From CAYUPI01 sp964446585 (GTDB taxonomy: Bacteria > Verrucomicrobiota > Verrucomicrobiia > Limisphaerales > UBA8199): DNA of 64,000 bases. Made by a program: the position numbers and the translations under genes. The stretch is taken from NCBI GenBank assembly GCA_964446585.1, contig CAYUPI010000005.1, positions 62,001-126,000 of the forward strand, read 5' to 3'. Shown here in pieces: positions 16,113-24,923 of the stretch. How positions within the stretch are numbered: the first letter of the stretch is position 1; every line of letters begins with the position of its first letter. Under the pieces are notes generated by a model that did not search any database, had not been told where the DNA came from, and was given only the letters and a program-made list of their open reading frames with translations.

Positions 16113-17669
16113 TCAGTCCTCTCGCTTAGGAAACAAAGCTGCGGGAAGGCCGATGGCATGTCCGGCCGTCAAGCCGCCCCATCGCGCGGCCGAAAACGTA
16201 TCCGGTGCTTCTTTCAGACCGAGCTGGGCATAAATCTTCGAGGCAGTTCCCGGAAGGAACGACCAAAGCAACACGGCCAGGACTCGGCAAACCTCGACCA
16301 GATTGTACAGCGCTTCATCCAACTGCGCGGACTTGGTGGGATCTTTGGCTAGTTTGAAGGGGGCGGTTTGCTCGACGTACTGGTTGGCCCGCGTCACCAG
16401 CGACCAAATGGACAGCAGCGCCGCTTGCAACCGGTTTTGCTCCAGCAGAGTTCGCGTTTCGCTGGCGACTTTCTCCGCTTCGGGGGCGAGGACGTTGGAT
16501 TGAGGCGGCACCACTCCATTTCGATAGCGGCGCAACATCGACAGGGACCGATTGAGCAAATTGCCTAAACCGTCGGCCAAAGCAGAATTATACCGTTCTC
16601 GAAAACCAGCGTCGGTCCAATTTCCGTCCGGCCCGATATCCAGCTCGCGCACGACGTAAAACCGAAAAGCGTCGAGGCCCCATTCGCCAATGACAGCGAG
16701 GGGATCCACAACGTTGCCGGTGCTTTTGCTGATCTTCTGGCCGTCCTTCTGCCACCAGCCATGAGCAAGGATTTGTTTCGGCAGCGGCAGGCCCATCGCT
16801 TTGAGCATGATTGGCCAATAAACCGCGTGAAACTTCAGAATGTCTTTGCCAAGTATGTGGAGGTCGGCTGGCCACAAGGACGGCTGATCATTGAGAGTGG
16901 AAGGTTGCGAGCCGAGAGCCTTCAGAACGACCGCGTCACCATGCGCGGCCGGCACGCTAATGTAGTTTACGAGCGCGTCGAACCAGACATACGTCACGTA
17001 ATCTCGGTCAACGGGGAAAGGGATGCCCCAATTCAGGCGTGCTGCCGGGCGCGTGATGCACAAATCCTCCAGCACATCGTGTTTCAGGAATCCCAGCACA
17101 TCATTGCGCCGGTGCTCGGGCTGAATGAACGATGGGTTTTGTTCAATGTAAGAAATCAACCACTGCTGATGGTCCTTGAGCCTGAAATAGTAGTTTTCCT
17201 CTTTCAGCCGGATGACCTCGCCATAAGCCGGATCGAACGAACCGTCCGGGCGCCGATCTTTTTCGGTTAAAAACGTTTCCTCCTTGGCCGAATAAAAGCC
17301 CTCGTAGATTGCCTGATAGAAATGCCCTTCAGCATGGAGCTTCGTCAAAATCGATTGCACGACTTGCTGGTGGCGGGACTCTGTCGTCCGCACGAAATCG
17401 TCGTTGGTCAGCTCCAGTTTTTCGACGAAGGCTCTCCAAACCCCGGCGAGCTCATCACAGTAAGCGCGAGCAGTTTTGCCCTCCGCCGCGGCGGCCTGTT
17501 GGATTTTCTGACCGTGCTCGTCCAGCCCAGTGAGAAAATAAGCCGGCTGGCCCAGGCTGCGACGGGCACGTGCGATCACGTCCGCGATGATTTTCTCATA
17601 GGCATGCCCCAGGTGCGGCACGCCATTGACATAATCAATCGCGGTTGTGAGATAGAACGGCTTGCTCAT
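16113..17669 (-). CDS. metG: Methionyl-tRNA synthetase
   Basis: Class Ia synthetase, 518 residues from the ATG at 17669 (MSKPFYLTTAIDYVNG). The HIGH-type motif PHLGH is at residues 18-22 and KISKS sits in GQKISKSTGN. WFDALVNYIS and HILGKDILKFHAVYWP line the methionine site. The connective peptide (YEGFYSAKEETFLTEKD) has no CxxC pairs, so this is the zinc-free type. The C-terminal tRNA-binding EMAP-like domain is absent. Oddity: about 14 residues between VVLKAL and WPADLH (containing GSQPSTLNDQPS, positions about 16876-16921) are extra compared with the Thermus enzyme as I recall it, and look translated from a degenerate repeat. A divergent promoter region to the CLC gene lies upstream. Confidence 0.95.
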   Translation of the reverse strand: MSKPFYLTTAIDYVNGVPHLGHAYEKIIADVIARARRSLGQPAYFLTGLDEHGQKIQQAAAAEGKTARAYCDELAGVWRAFVEKLELTNDDFVRTTESRHQQVVQSILTKLHAEGHFYQAIYEGFYSAKEETFLTEKDRRPDGSFDPAYGEVIRLKEENYYFRLKDHQQWLISYIEQNPSFIQPEHRRNDVLGFLKHDVLEDLCITRPAARLNWGIPFPVDRDYVTYVWFDALVNYISVPAAHGDAVVLKALGSQPSTLNDQPSLWPADLHILGKDILKFHAVYWPIMLKAMGLPLPKQILAHGWWQKDGQKISKSTGNVVDPLAVIGEWGLDAFRFYVVRELDIGPDGNWTDAGFRERYNSALADGLGNLLNRSLSMLRRYRNGVVPPQSNVLAPEAEKVASETRTLLEQNRLQAALLSIWSLVTRANQYVEQTAPFKLAKDPTKSAQLDEALYNLVEVCRVLAVLLWSFLPGTASKIYAQLGLKEAPDTFSAARWGGLTAGHAIGLPAALFPKRED

Positions 17670-17767
17670 GCGCGGTAACTGTGACCGAGGGGCGCAGCCT
17701 TGGCAACTGCTCATCAAAGGCGGTGGTCCTCAGAGAAGGCGACTACATCTTCATCGCAGACCGCACA

Positions 17768-17795
17768 GCGGAATTTGGGTTTTGGGATTTGGCAG
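17768..17795. repeat. Short heptamer tract (TTTGGGN)
   Basis: Three consecutive TTTGGGN-like units lie in the divergent gap between metG and the CLC channel gene. They have the same period and the opposite orientation to the tract at 11786-11850. Confidence 0.45.
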
Positions 17796-17822
17796 ATGGC
17801 ACTTTTGCCGTAACCTTCCTCT

Positions 17823-19643
17823 GTGCTGTCCTGGACTAACAGTCAGGTTATTCGTGAGGTGCGTCAATTCTTCAGGCGGCATTGGCTTGATGCACTGCGG
17901 ATTCGCGAAAGGGTTCGATTCAGCGAAGAGGCATATCATCTGGTCCTGGCCGGCGGGGTGGGCGTGATCGGAGGACTGGTCAACATTTTCTTTTACTACG
18001 CCAACGAGTCGGTCAAAAACTTGTTCCTTCGCCATCCAGGTGATCCCATGGAGGTCGCTGAAGTGCTGGACGGATGGCAGCGGGTGGTGACACCGACGCT
18101 CGGCGGGTTGTGCGCGGGCCTGGTGCTCTACTGGGGACTGCGTCTGGCCGGCCCGCAACGCTCGAGCAACTTGCTGGAAGTGGTTGTCGCGGGCGATGGC
18201 CGGCTGCCGCTGCGCAGCGCGATCATCAAATTCATCTCGTCGTTGATCACGATCGGCTCGGGCGGGTCGATCGGGCGGGAGGGCGGCATCACGCAACTGG
18301 CTGCGACTTTCGCTTCCAAGTGGGGACAGTTGGCCAAGTGGCACCCGTACCGCCTTCGGTTGCTGGTCGGCTGCGGAGCGGCTTCAGGGATCGCCGCCGC
18401 CTACAATGCACCGATTTCCGGTGCTGTGTTTGCGGCATTAATCGTGCTGGGGAACTTTTCCATGAGCCTGTTCGCGCCGCTGGTTTTTGCTTCGGTGGTG
18501 GCTACGATGGTTTCACGCAGTTTCTTTGGAATTCGGCCTTGGTACACCGTGCCCTCGTTCGATTTTACGAGCCTGACACAATTGCCGTGGTTTTTGTGCC
18601 TGGGACTGGTCACCGGCGTGATGGGCGCGATGTTTTTGAAACTGCTTAATGCAACTGAAGAAGCCTTCAAGAAACTCCAGGCGCCGATCTACCTGCGGCT
18701 GGTGCTGGCCGGACTCCTGGTCGGGATTATCGCACTGGAATTCCCCCAGGTTTGGGGCAATGGCTACATCGCCACGAACCGCATCCTGCACGGCGAGTAT
18801 AATTCCTTGCTCTTTCTCAGCGGCTTGTTCTTGGCCAAGCTGGCCGCCACGGTAGCTACCGTCGGTTCCGGCGCGGTCGGCGGGGTTTTTACGCCGACGC
18901 TGTTCCTCGGAGCGGGCCTGGGCGCGGCGTTTGGACAAGGCCTGGAACAACTGGGTGGAGGACATGGATTGCCCATTGCCCCTTTCGCGGTGGTCGGCAT
19001 GGGTAGCATGCTGGCGGCGACGACTCGCTCGCCGTTGCTGGCGATGATCATGGTGCTGGAAATCTCGCTCGATTATTCCCTGATGCCGCCCCTGATGCTG
19101 GCGTGCGTGGTTTCGGTGCTGGTCGCGCGCCGGCTGCATCCTGCGTCCATTTACACCGAGCCCCTGCAACGCAAGGGACTAACCATCTCCGACGAAGGCA
19201 GTGCATCGGAGGCGGCGACCGAGCGGACCGTGGCCGATCTGATGAGGGCCCCGGTGACACCGGTCCGGGAGACGGAAGCGCTAAGAGAAATTGCCGACCG
19301 ATTTCTGACAAACGCCAACAATTTTTTGCCGGTGGTTGATGGGAAAAACCGGTTGATTGGCATGGTGGCGTTGCAGGATCTGAAGGAATACCTCGGGTCG
19401 GAAGAGATGGTGCTCGGCGTCATCGCCTACGATATTATGCGGCCACCAACGGCGTGCGTCACTCCGAACCAGCGCCTGCTAGATGTGTTGCCGGTCGTGT
19501 TGGCCAGCGAACAGCGCAACATACCGGTGGTCAGCACACTCAAGGAAAACCGGCTAATCGGATCACTCGTGCGGGCGGAAGTACTGGGCATCTTCTCGGA
19601 GGTCATCGCCGCCAGCAGCAAGGCCGAGGCCTCGGTGAGCTAA
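17823..19643 (+). CDS. CLC-family chloride channel/antiporter with two CBS domains
   Basis: 606 residues. The CLC membrane core (about 35-440) contains SSLITIGSGGSIGREGG, which holds the gating glutamate, CGAASGIAAAYNAPISG, and the helix-N anion motif GAVGGVFTPTLFLGAGLG. Residues about 465-590 form a CBS pair (VADLMRAPVTPV...FLPVVDGKNRLIGMV and AYDIMRPPTACV...IPVVSTLKENRLIGSL) that would sense adenine nucleotides. Relatives usually read GREGP where this one has GREGG. The start used is GTG 17823, which is weakly supported; a later start within the first 30 residues is possible. Whether it is a channel or an H+/Cl- exchanger cannot be told. Confidence 0.9.
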   Translation: MLSWTNSQVIREVRQFFRRHWLDALRIRERVRFSEEAYHLVLAGGVGVIGGLVNIFFYYANESVKNLFLRHPGDPMEVAEVLDGWQRVVTPTLGGLCAGLVLYWGLRLAGPQRSSNLLEVVVAGDGRLPLRSAIIKFISSLITIGSGGSIGREGGITQLAATFASKWGQLAKWHPYRLRLLVGCGAASGIAAAYNAPISGAVFAALIVLGNFSMSLFAPLVFASVVATMVSRSFFGIRPWYTVPSFDFTSLTQLPWFLCLGLVTGVMGAMFLKLLNATEEAFKKLQAPIYLRLVLAGLLVGIIALEFPQVWGNGYIATNRILHGEYNSLLFLSGLFLAKLAATVATVGSGAVGGVFTPTLFLGAGLGAAFGQGLEQLGGGHGLPIAPFAVVGMGSMLAATTRSPLLAMIMVLEISLDYSLMPPLMLACVVSVLVARRLHPASIYTEPLQRKGLTISDEGSASEAATERTVADLMRAPVTPVRETEALREIADRFLTNANNFLPVVDGKNRLIGMVALQDLKEYLGSEEMVLGVIAYDIMRPPTACVTPNQRLLDVLPVVLASEQRNIPVVSTLKENRLIGSLVRAEVLGIFSEVIAASSKAEASVS

Positions 19644-19698
19644 TCTCGTCCAGCCGCCGAACTGTTGAATCGTCTGAGCGCCAGCCGGGCGGGTGTGT

Positions 19699-20751
19699 TC
19701 AGTTCGCGATTAGGAAAGCCAGCACGCTCGCCGCCGCCGCCGCCGACCACAGCGCCAGGACTGTGCTCGCCGGCGACAGTCCCAGGCGCACCAGTTGGTG
19801 GGAGAGATGATTTGTGTCAGCCTGGTAAATCGGCTGGCCAAGACGTAACCGCAGCAGGACGACCCAGAGGAGGTCCGTCAGGGGCACGGCCAGGACCAGC
19901 AGCGGACTCAACACAGCCCATCGGCGCGGATGCTGCGAGGTGTAGAAGTGCGGCAGAATCGCAAGGACCGCTAACAGATATCCGAGCAAGTGACTGCCGG
20001 TATCCCCGAGAAAGACACGCGCGCGCGGGAAATTGTAAGGCACAAAACCCAGCAGCGAGCCCAAAGTCAGAAAAGCAATCAACGCCACCAGGTATTGGCC
20101 TTGGCTCGCGGCCAAGATTCCGAAGCACCCGGCCGCGATCGCGGCCAGGCCGGCGCACAATCCGTTCATGTTATCCGTAAAATTGAAGGCGTTAATCACC
20201 GCGACAATCCACAGAATCGTGACAACATAATGAAACAGCGAGCTGTGAACAAAAAGTGTGATGCGCACCCCGCTGGCGGCTACGACTAGGGCCACCAGCA
20301 ATTGCCCCACAAATTTCGCTCGCGGCCGGAGCTCATATCTGTCGTCCAGCCAGCCGACCAGGAGGACGCCGAAGGCCCCTGCGAAGAACCCAGCCAACCG
20401 GAGAGCGCGGTGACTCATGCCGTATTGCAGCAGGTAGGCGGCATTCAAGTCCGCTGGCGATAGCGGATTTCCGGAATGCGAGGGGTCGGGCGCCACAGAA
20501 ATCGAATGCAAAACCTGGTCCAAGCCCGGGACAAAGAGAACCGCCAGGCCAAGGACGACCGGCGCCAGCAAACCTCCCATTACCGCCCAGCCACCGGCCA
20601 GCGGCACGGGTTGAGAATGAATCTTTCGCTTGCCAGGCTCATCGACGAGCCCCGCCCGCAAGCACCATTCTCGCCACAGCGGCAGGCTCAGCAACGTCGT
20701 CAAGAACGCGCTGACGAGCGCCGCCAGGTAAACATTGAACGGAAACGTCAC
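19699..20751 (-). CDS. WecA/TagO-like polyprenyl-phosphate sugar-1-phosphate transferase
   Basis: 350-residue polytopic membrane enzyme of the MraY/WecA family. It transfers a sugar-1-phosphate, usually GlcNAc-1-P, from UDP-sugar to undecaprenyl phosphate and so starts a surface polysaccharide. Motifs seen: GKRKIHSQPVPLAGG near the N-terminus, GWLDDRYELRPRAKF (the Mg-binding DD), NAFNFTDNMNGLCAG, FLGDTGSHLLGY, and NHLSHQLVRLGLS as the cytoplasmic HxSH-type loop. The start is GTG 20751, 12 bases after the stop of the GT4 gene. Last gene of a four-gene minus-strand cluster. Confidence 0.9.
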   Translation of the reverse strand: MTFPFNVYLAALVSAFLTTLLSLPLWREWCLRAGLVDEPGKRKIHSQPVPLAGGWAVMGGLLAPVVLGLAVLFVPGLDQVLHSISVAPDPSHSGNPLSPADLNAAYLLQYGMSHRALRLAGFFAGAFGVLLVGWLDDRYELRPRAKFVGQLLVALVVAASGVRITLFVHSSLFHYVVTILWIVAVINAFNFTDNMNGLCAGLAAIAAGCFGILAASQGQYLVALIAFLTLGSLLGFVPYNFPRARVFLGDTGSHLLGYLLAVLAILPHFYTSQHPRRWAVLSPLLVLAVPLTDLLWVVLLRLRLGQPIYQADTNHLSHQLVRLGLSPASTVLALWSAAAAASVLAFLIAN

Positions 20752-20763
20752 GTTCGCGTCACA

Positions 20764-21954
20764 TCAGTTGCAACAGGGCTTCGCGACGGGCACCAACCCC
20801 GCCGTGCGTGCCAGGCGCATGTAAAGCTGGTACAGGTCTTCCACCATGCGATCGGTACTGAACTTTTCCCGCACAAATTCCCGGCCCCGCTCACCGAGCT
20901 GAGCGCGTAACGCGAGATCGCCGGCCAGTCTAAGCAGCCTGTCGCTTAAGCCGGCCAGGTCGCCAGGTTTCACAAGGAAGCCCGATTCACCCTCGAGGCA
21001 GACCTCTTTGGCGCCGTCGAAATCGTAGGCCACGACTGGTTTGCCGGCCGCCAGAGCCTGAGGCAGGGCCCGGGCGAGACCCTCGCGGGCGGACAAATGC
21101 ACGACAATATCCATCAACCCAATCAATTCCGGCACGCCCGAAGGCGGAACAAGCCCCGTGAAGATGAAATGCTTTTCCAGGCCGCAAGTTCGGGCCTGGC
21201 GCTCGAATCTGGCGCGCCACTCCCCGTCGCCCACGAGCAGGAATCTAAACCTTGGGCAACTTTCAACCAGCGCGGGCGCGACTGCAAAAAGCGCTTCATG
21301 ACCTTTGAGCGGGGAGAGTCGCGCGATCTTGCCAATCACGATGTCCTCGGGCGCAAGACCCAGCCGCGCTCGCGCTGCGAGTTCATTTTTGGCCGCGAGA
21401 AATGGCTCGAGGTCGAAGCCGCTTAGGATTTTTGTGTAGCGTTCGTGACGGCCGATTCCCGCAGCGAGGTACTGCTCTCTCATGGCATCAGAAACGACCA
21501 CATAATGAGTTGTGAACCTGGCTGCAAAACGCTCCGCGGCGCGAAATGCGTTGTTGGCGAGTGGTCCGTTGAAGGCGCCGAATGACGGCCCATGAATTGT
21601 GTGAACGATAATCGGCACGGCGGCGCGAGCCGCGGCCAGACGGCCCAAAAAACCAGCCTTGCCACTGTGCGTATGGACGATGTCCGGAGCGCCGGCGCGG
21701 ACGACCGCGGTCAGCCGACTCAACGCCAGACAGTCTTTCCAGGGGTGAAGCGGGCGAACGAGCTCGGGCACCAATGTCAACAGAACGGGCGTGCCCGCGA
21801 CCAAAGATTCAAGGGAACCCTCCGGCCCCGTCGTCGGCCCGGAAATCAACGTCACCTCCATCCCGCTCTTCCGGCGCAAGCCCAGGACTGAAGCAATGGT
21901 GTTTTCCTGTGCGCCTCCCACGATCAATCGTGTGATGACGTGCGTGACGCGCAT
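20764..21954 (-). CDS. Glycosyltransferase family 4 (GT-B)
   Basis: 396-residue retaining glycosyltransferase, probably acting on a lipid-linked glycan at the cytoplasmic face. The N-terminal domain has HVITRLIVGGAQENT and HTHSGKAGFLGRLAA. The C-terminal domain has IGKIARLSPLKGHEAL and FLLVGDGEWR, and the nucleotide-sugar motif REGLARALPQALAAGKPVVA, in which the second glutamate of the usual E-x7-E is glutamine, as in some relatives. ATG 21954 lies 10 bases after the stop of the DUF2723 gene. It is flanked by a WecA-like initiator, so a shared pathway is likely. Donor and acceptor are unknown. Confidence 0.9.
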   Translation of the reverse strand: MRVTHVITRLIVGGAQENTIASVLGLRRKSGMEVTLISGPTTGPEGSLESLVAGTPVLLTLVPELVRPLHPWKDCLALSRLTAVVRAGAPDIVHTHSGKAGFLGRLAAARAAVPIIVHTIHGPSFGAFNGPLANNAFRAAERFAARFTTHYVVVSDAMREQYLAAGIGRHERYTKILSGFDLEPFLAAKNELAARARLGLAPEDIVIGKIARLSPLKGHEALFAVAPALVESCPRFRFLLVGDGEWRARFERQARTCGLEKHFIFTGLVPPSGVPELIGLMDIVVHLSAREGLARALPQALAAGKPVVAYDFDGAKEVCLEGESGFLVKPGDLAGLSDRLLRLAGDLALRAQLGERGREFVREKFSTDRMVEDLYQLYMRLARTAGLVPVAKPCCN

Positions 21955-21964
21955 CGTGGCGTGC

Positions 21965-24910
21965 TCAGCGCCGAGACGCCATCAGGTCCTGGAGCCGCGT
22001 CCGAATGCCCTTGGCTTCCTCGAGATTGGGCGGGGCGTTGGTCAAATAAAGCTCATAATTGCGAATGGCGGAGTTGGTATCGTTCCGCCGGAAAGCGATT
22101 TCACCCAGGCCGTAGTAAATCTGATAAGCCGTCGGCAGAGCTTTTTGCAGGGTCTCGTAGTCGCGCTGGGAGGCTTCCAGTTGGTTGCTCCGCAGATATG
22201 CGATCGCGCGATTAAGCAAAGCGGAATAATTATTGGTCTCCAACGTGAGCACTCGTGTCAGCGGAGGTATGGCCTGTTCGAAAGCATTCATTTGCAGGTA
22301 CGCGTAGCCTTTGTTGATAAGCGCGCCGATGTTGTTCGGTGCCAGAGCCAGGTGCCGTTCGAGAGTGCGGAGCGCGTTTGAGAAGTATCCGAAATTCATG
22401 TAGGCCTGCGTTGCCTGCGCCAGCAGGTTAGTGAGAGTTTCCTGGTCATTCGAATATTGTTGCAGAGTGGCCTCAACTGCGGCGTCGGCGCGGGTGCCGT
22501 TTTTTTTCGCCAGATAAGTCGAAGCCTCGGCAAATAGCAATTTGTCGACGTTGGTCCGATTTACACCAAACAAGGACTCGTGCCCCTGAATTTCCTCCAC
22601 CAGCCGCAGGGCTTCATCAGGCCTTTGGGCGATAATATAGAGTTGAGCCAACCAAAGCCGCGCGGACAGATGATAGTTGTCCAATTCCTTTACCCGCGTG
22701 AACTGTTGGGCCGCCTGCCGATATTGTCTGTTGCGCACGAAGGCTTGTCCCTGTTCGTAGCAGAAGTTCGGCTCGTCAAAGGGCCCATTTTCGCCTAGGA
22801 CAGTGTCCCAGCTGCGGTATTTGCCAAAAGAATCGGTGGTGGTCTTGGACATCTGGACGTTCGACTTGGTGCCAGCCTGCAGGCTTTTGTTGCACTCCAA
22901 GTTGACCTCGGCGGCGACGTTGTCCGGGTTCAGTTCCAGAGCGCTCTCGAAGTGCGCCGCGGCTTTCTTCAGCTCGTCGCACTTTTGCAACTCGACCGCC
23001 CAGTAGTCCAGCGCGCGGGAGTAATAGGATGCCAGCAGCTTGGCCTCCCGGTTCGGCTCAGCCTGCAGGTGCGCCAGCTGCGTGAAACGTTCCATCAAAC
23101 TGGGTTTGGCCCGGTGCGCTGGCGTCGCCAGGGCCGTCAACACGGGTTGGATCGCCCGATCATCCGCCCTGGACCAAAAATCTTCATTTTCGGCTATGAG
23201 CTCCGGGGACGCCTTCGGGGGCAACGGAGCACTCGACGAATAATTGCTGACTGCATAAACCAAGCCGTGCGGTTCGAGGTGAAAGAATTCGAAGTAATAA
23301 CCAAAGCTTGGATGCAAATAATAAGTGCTGTTGCTTGCGGCGAGGGTGGCAATCAGTTGAAGGATTTCCAGCGCCTGAACTGGCTCTTTCCTTTCCTTGG
23401 CCACCTCGGAAGGCCAGGCCGCCCCATGCCTTTTCTTCATATATCTCCAGTAGTCGGGAAACGTAAGAGAACCCGAATCGACAAAAAGGAAAGCACTGCT
23501 CAGGCCGCTCTTGCGCGCTGCCATCCGCGCCAATACCGTTCGCCGCGGATCATCACTGAGCACGACCGCACCTTTTGCCGGCAATGTCTGAACGAGCAAG
23601 CTGCCCAACTCTCTTAACATTGTCCCATTGGTTGCACGAATTTGCGGCAGATTGCGGTAAATTAGGACCCCAGGCGCTGCCACCAGCAGCAGGAGAATTG
23701 CACCCGTGACGGCGTTATTAACCAACGGCAAGTAAGACTGCCTTCGGTACGAGCGCTCAGCTTGTGGTCGAAACACGAGCAGGAAATAGCCGCTCAAATA
23801 ACCGACGCAGAGCGCGCCCAGGTAATAGAATGTGAGAAAAGGAAATCCAAAACCCACGTGCCGAGGACTGAATGGCGGATCCAGAGCCACCCACGTGCAC
23901 GCGATGAGAAACAGCACGTGCACGACATGGAAAATCAGCGTCGCCAGAGCGACTCCTAGCCTGCTGCTATCGCCGAAATAGGAAGCCCAGCGGATTCCGA
24001 TGATGAACAGCGGCACCAGTGATGTTAGGGACAGCAATGCGATTGTTTGACGCGAGCTTCTGAACAACGACGCGAGAATGCCCTCCTGGGTGCCAACGTT
24101 GGCTTTTAACGCCTGCCAGAAGGGCACGCGCGCGATCTCCGAGTTACTTTGCACCAGTGGAAGCAACAGATACAACAACATCCCCGCCAGGCTGAACAGG
24201 AACATCCGTCCCAGGAACTGGAGGTTAAAGAAGTTCAGGCCGCGAATCCAGACCAGCGAAGCAATGAATAAGGGCAAAAAGCCGATCATCGCCCAATTGT
24301 TGGTCATTCCCAGTCCATAAACCAGAGCGGCGCGGGTCAGCCAGGACTCGCGCTCGTCAATCCGAAACTCCAGCACGCACCGGATGATATATGCAAAGAC
24401 GAGCAAATTGAGCATTTCGCCCGAAGCAGCCGTGGCGTGCTCCCAGAAAGTCAGTTGCAGGCCGCATACCACTACCGCGAGCACGGGTGGCAACCAGGCC
24501 AGGGGGATCGATAAGAGTGAGAACTCACTATGCTCCCTTTGACGCTGCTCGTGGGTCCGGTCGTGTGGCAAAAGTGCGACTGAGCGGGCCAACAATGCCA
24601 GCGTTAAGACAGCACAAATTGCCGAGAGCAGATGGAGCGCCAGCGGGATTGTTTTGACAGGCAGCCAGTGCAACGGATAAGTCACCAGCCAGTAGAGAGG
24701 TTCGTTCAGCTGCGGCTGCCAGACCCAATCTGACAGCCGGGCGACCGGCAGCAGGCTGCCAAGCGAAACCCAGCGATTGAGCGTGGCCAGGTAAAAGGCT
24801 AAAGCCGCCACTGCAATCAACCCGGGCAGGATAACCGGAACGAACCCTTTTCTCAGACTGAATTCTTGTTCCACCGTCATTGGGCGGCTCAAAGTTGAAT
24901 CGATGCTCAT
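21965..24910 (-). CDS. DUF2723 multispanning protein with C-terminal TPR repeats
   Basis: 981 residues from the ATG at 24910, chosen because it follows the rRNA methyltransferase stop by 13 bases without overlapping it. The N-terminal half is a multi-helix membrane domain resembling the protein O-mannosyltransferase-like DUF2723 family (NRWVSLGSLL, LTFWEHATAASGEMLNLLVFAYIIR, WGMTNNWA-type segment GLGMTNNWAMIGFLP). A soluble region follows. The last 350 residues contain TPR units (AAAHFESALELNPDNVAAEVNLE, LERHLALAPNNIGALINKGYAYLQ). It could be a GT-C glycosyltransferase using a polyprenyl-linked sugar made by its neighbours. That role is inferred from family and context. Confidence 0.85.
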   Translation of the reverse strand: MSIDSTLSRPMTVEQEFSLRKGFVPVILPGLIAVAALAFYLATLNRWVSLGSLLPVARLSDWVWQPQLNEPLYWLVTYPLHWLPVKTIPLALHLLSAICAVLTLALLARSVALLPHDRTHEQRQREHSEFSLLSIPLAWLPPVLAVVVCGLQLTFWEHATAASGEMLNLLVFAYIIRCVLEFRIDERESWLTRAALVYGLGMTNNWAMIGFLPLFIASLVWIRGLNFFNLQFLGRMFLFSLAGMLLYLLLPLVQSNSEIARVPFWQALKANVGTQEGILASLFRSSRQTIALLSLTSLVPLFIIGIRWASYFGDSSRLGVALATLIFHVVHVLFLIACTWVALDPPFSPRHVGFGFPFLTFYYLGALCVGYLSGYFLLVFRPQAERSYRRQSYLPLVNNAVTGAILLLLVAAPGVLIYRNLPQIRATNGTMLRELGSLLVQTLPAKGAVVLSDDPRRTVLARMAARKSGLSSAFLFVDSGSLTFPDYWRYMKKRHGAAWPSEVAKERKEPVQALEILQLIATLAASNSTYYLHPSFGYYFEFFHLEPHGLVYAVSNYSSSAPLPPKASPELIAENEDFWSRADDRAIQPVLTALATPAHRAKPSLMERFTQLAHLQAEPNREAKLLASYYSRALDYWAVELQKCDELKKAAAHFESALELNPDNVAAEVNLECNKSLQAGTKSNVQMSKTTTDSFGKYRSWDTVLGENGPFDEPNFCYEQGQAFVRNRQYRQAAQQFTRVKELDNYHLSARLWLAQLYIIAQRPDEALRLVEEIQGHESLFGVNRTNVDKLLFAEASTYLAKKNGTRADAAVEATLQQYSNDQETLTNLLAQATQAYMNFGYFSNALRTLERHLALAPNNIGALINKGYAYLQMNAFEQAIPPLTRVLTLETNNYSALLNRAIAYLRSNQLEASQRDYETLQKALPTAYQIYYGLGEIAFRRNDTNSAIRNYELYLTNAPPNLEEAKGIRTRLQDLMASRR

Positions 24911-24923
24911 CGGCTTGGCAAGT

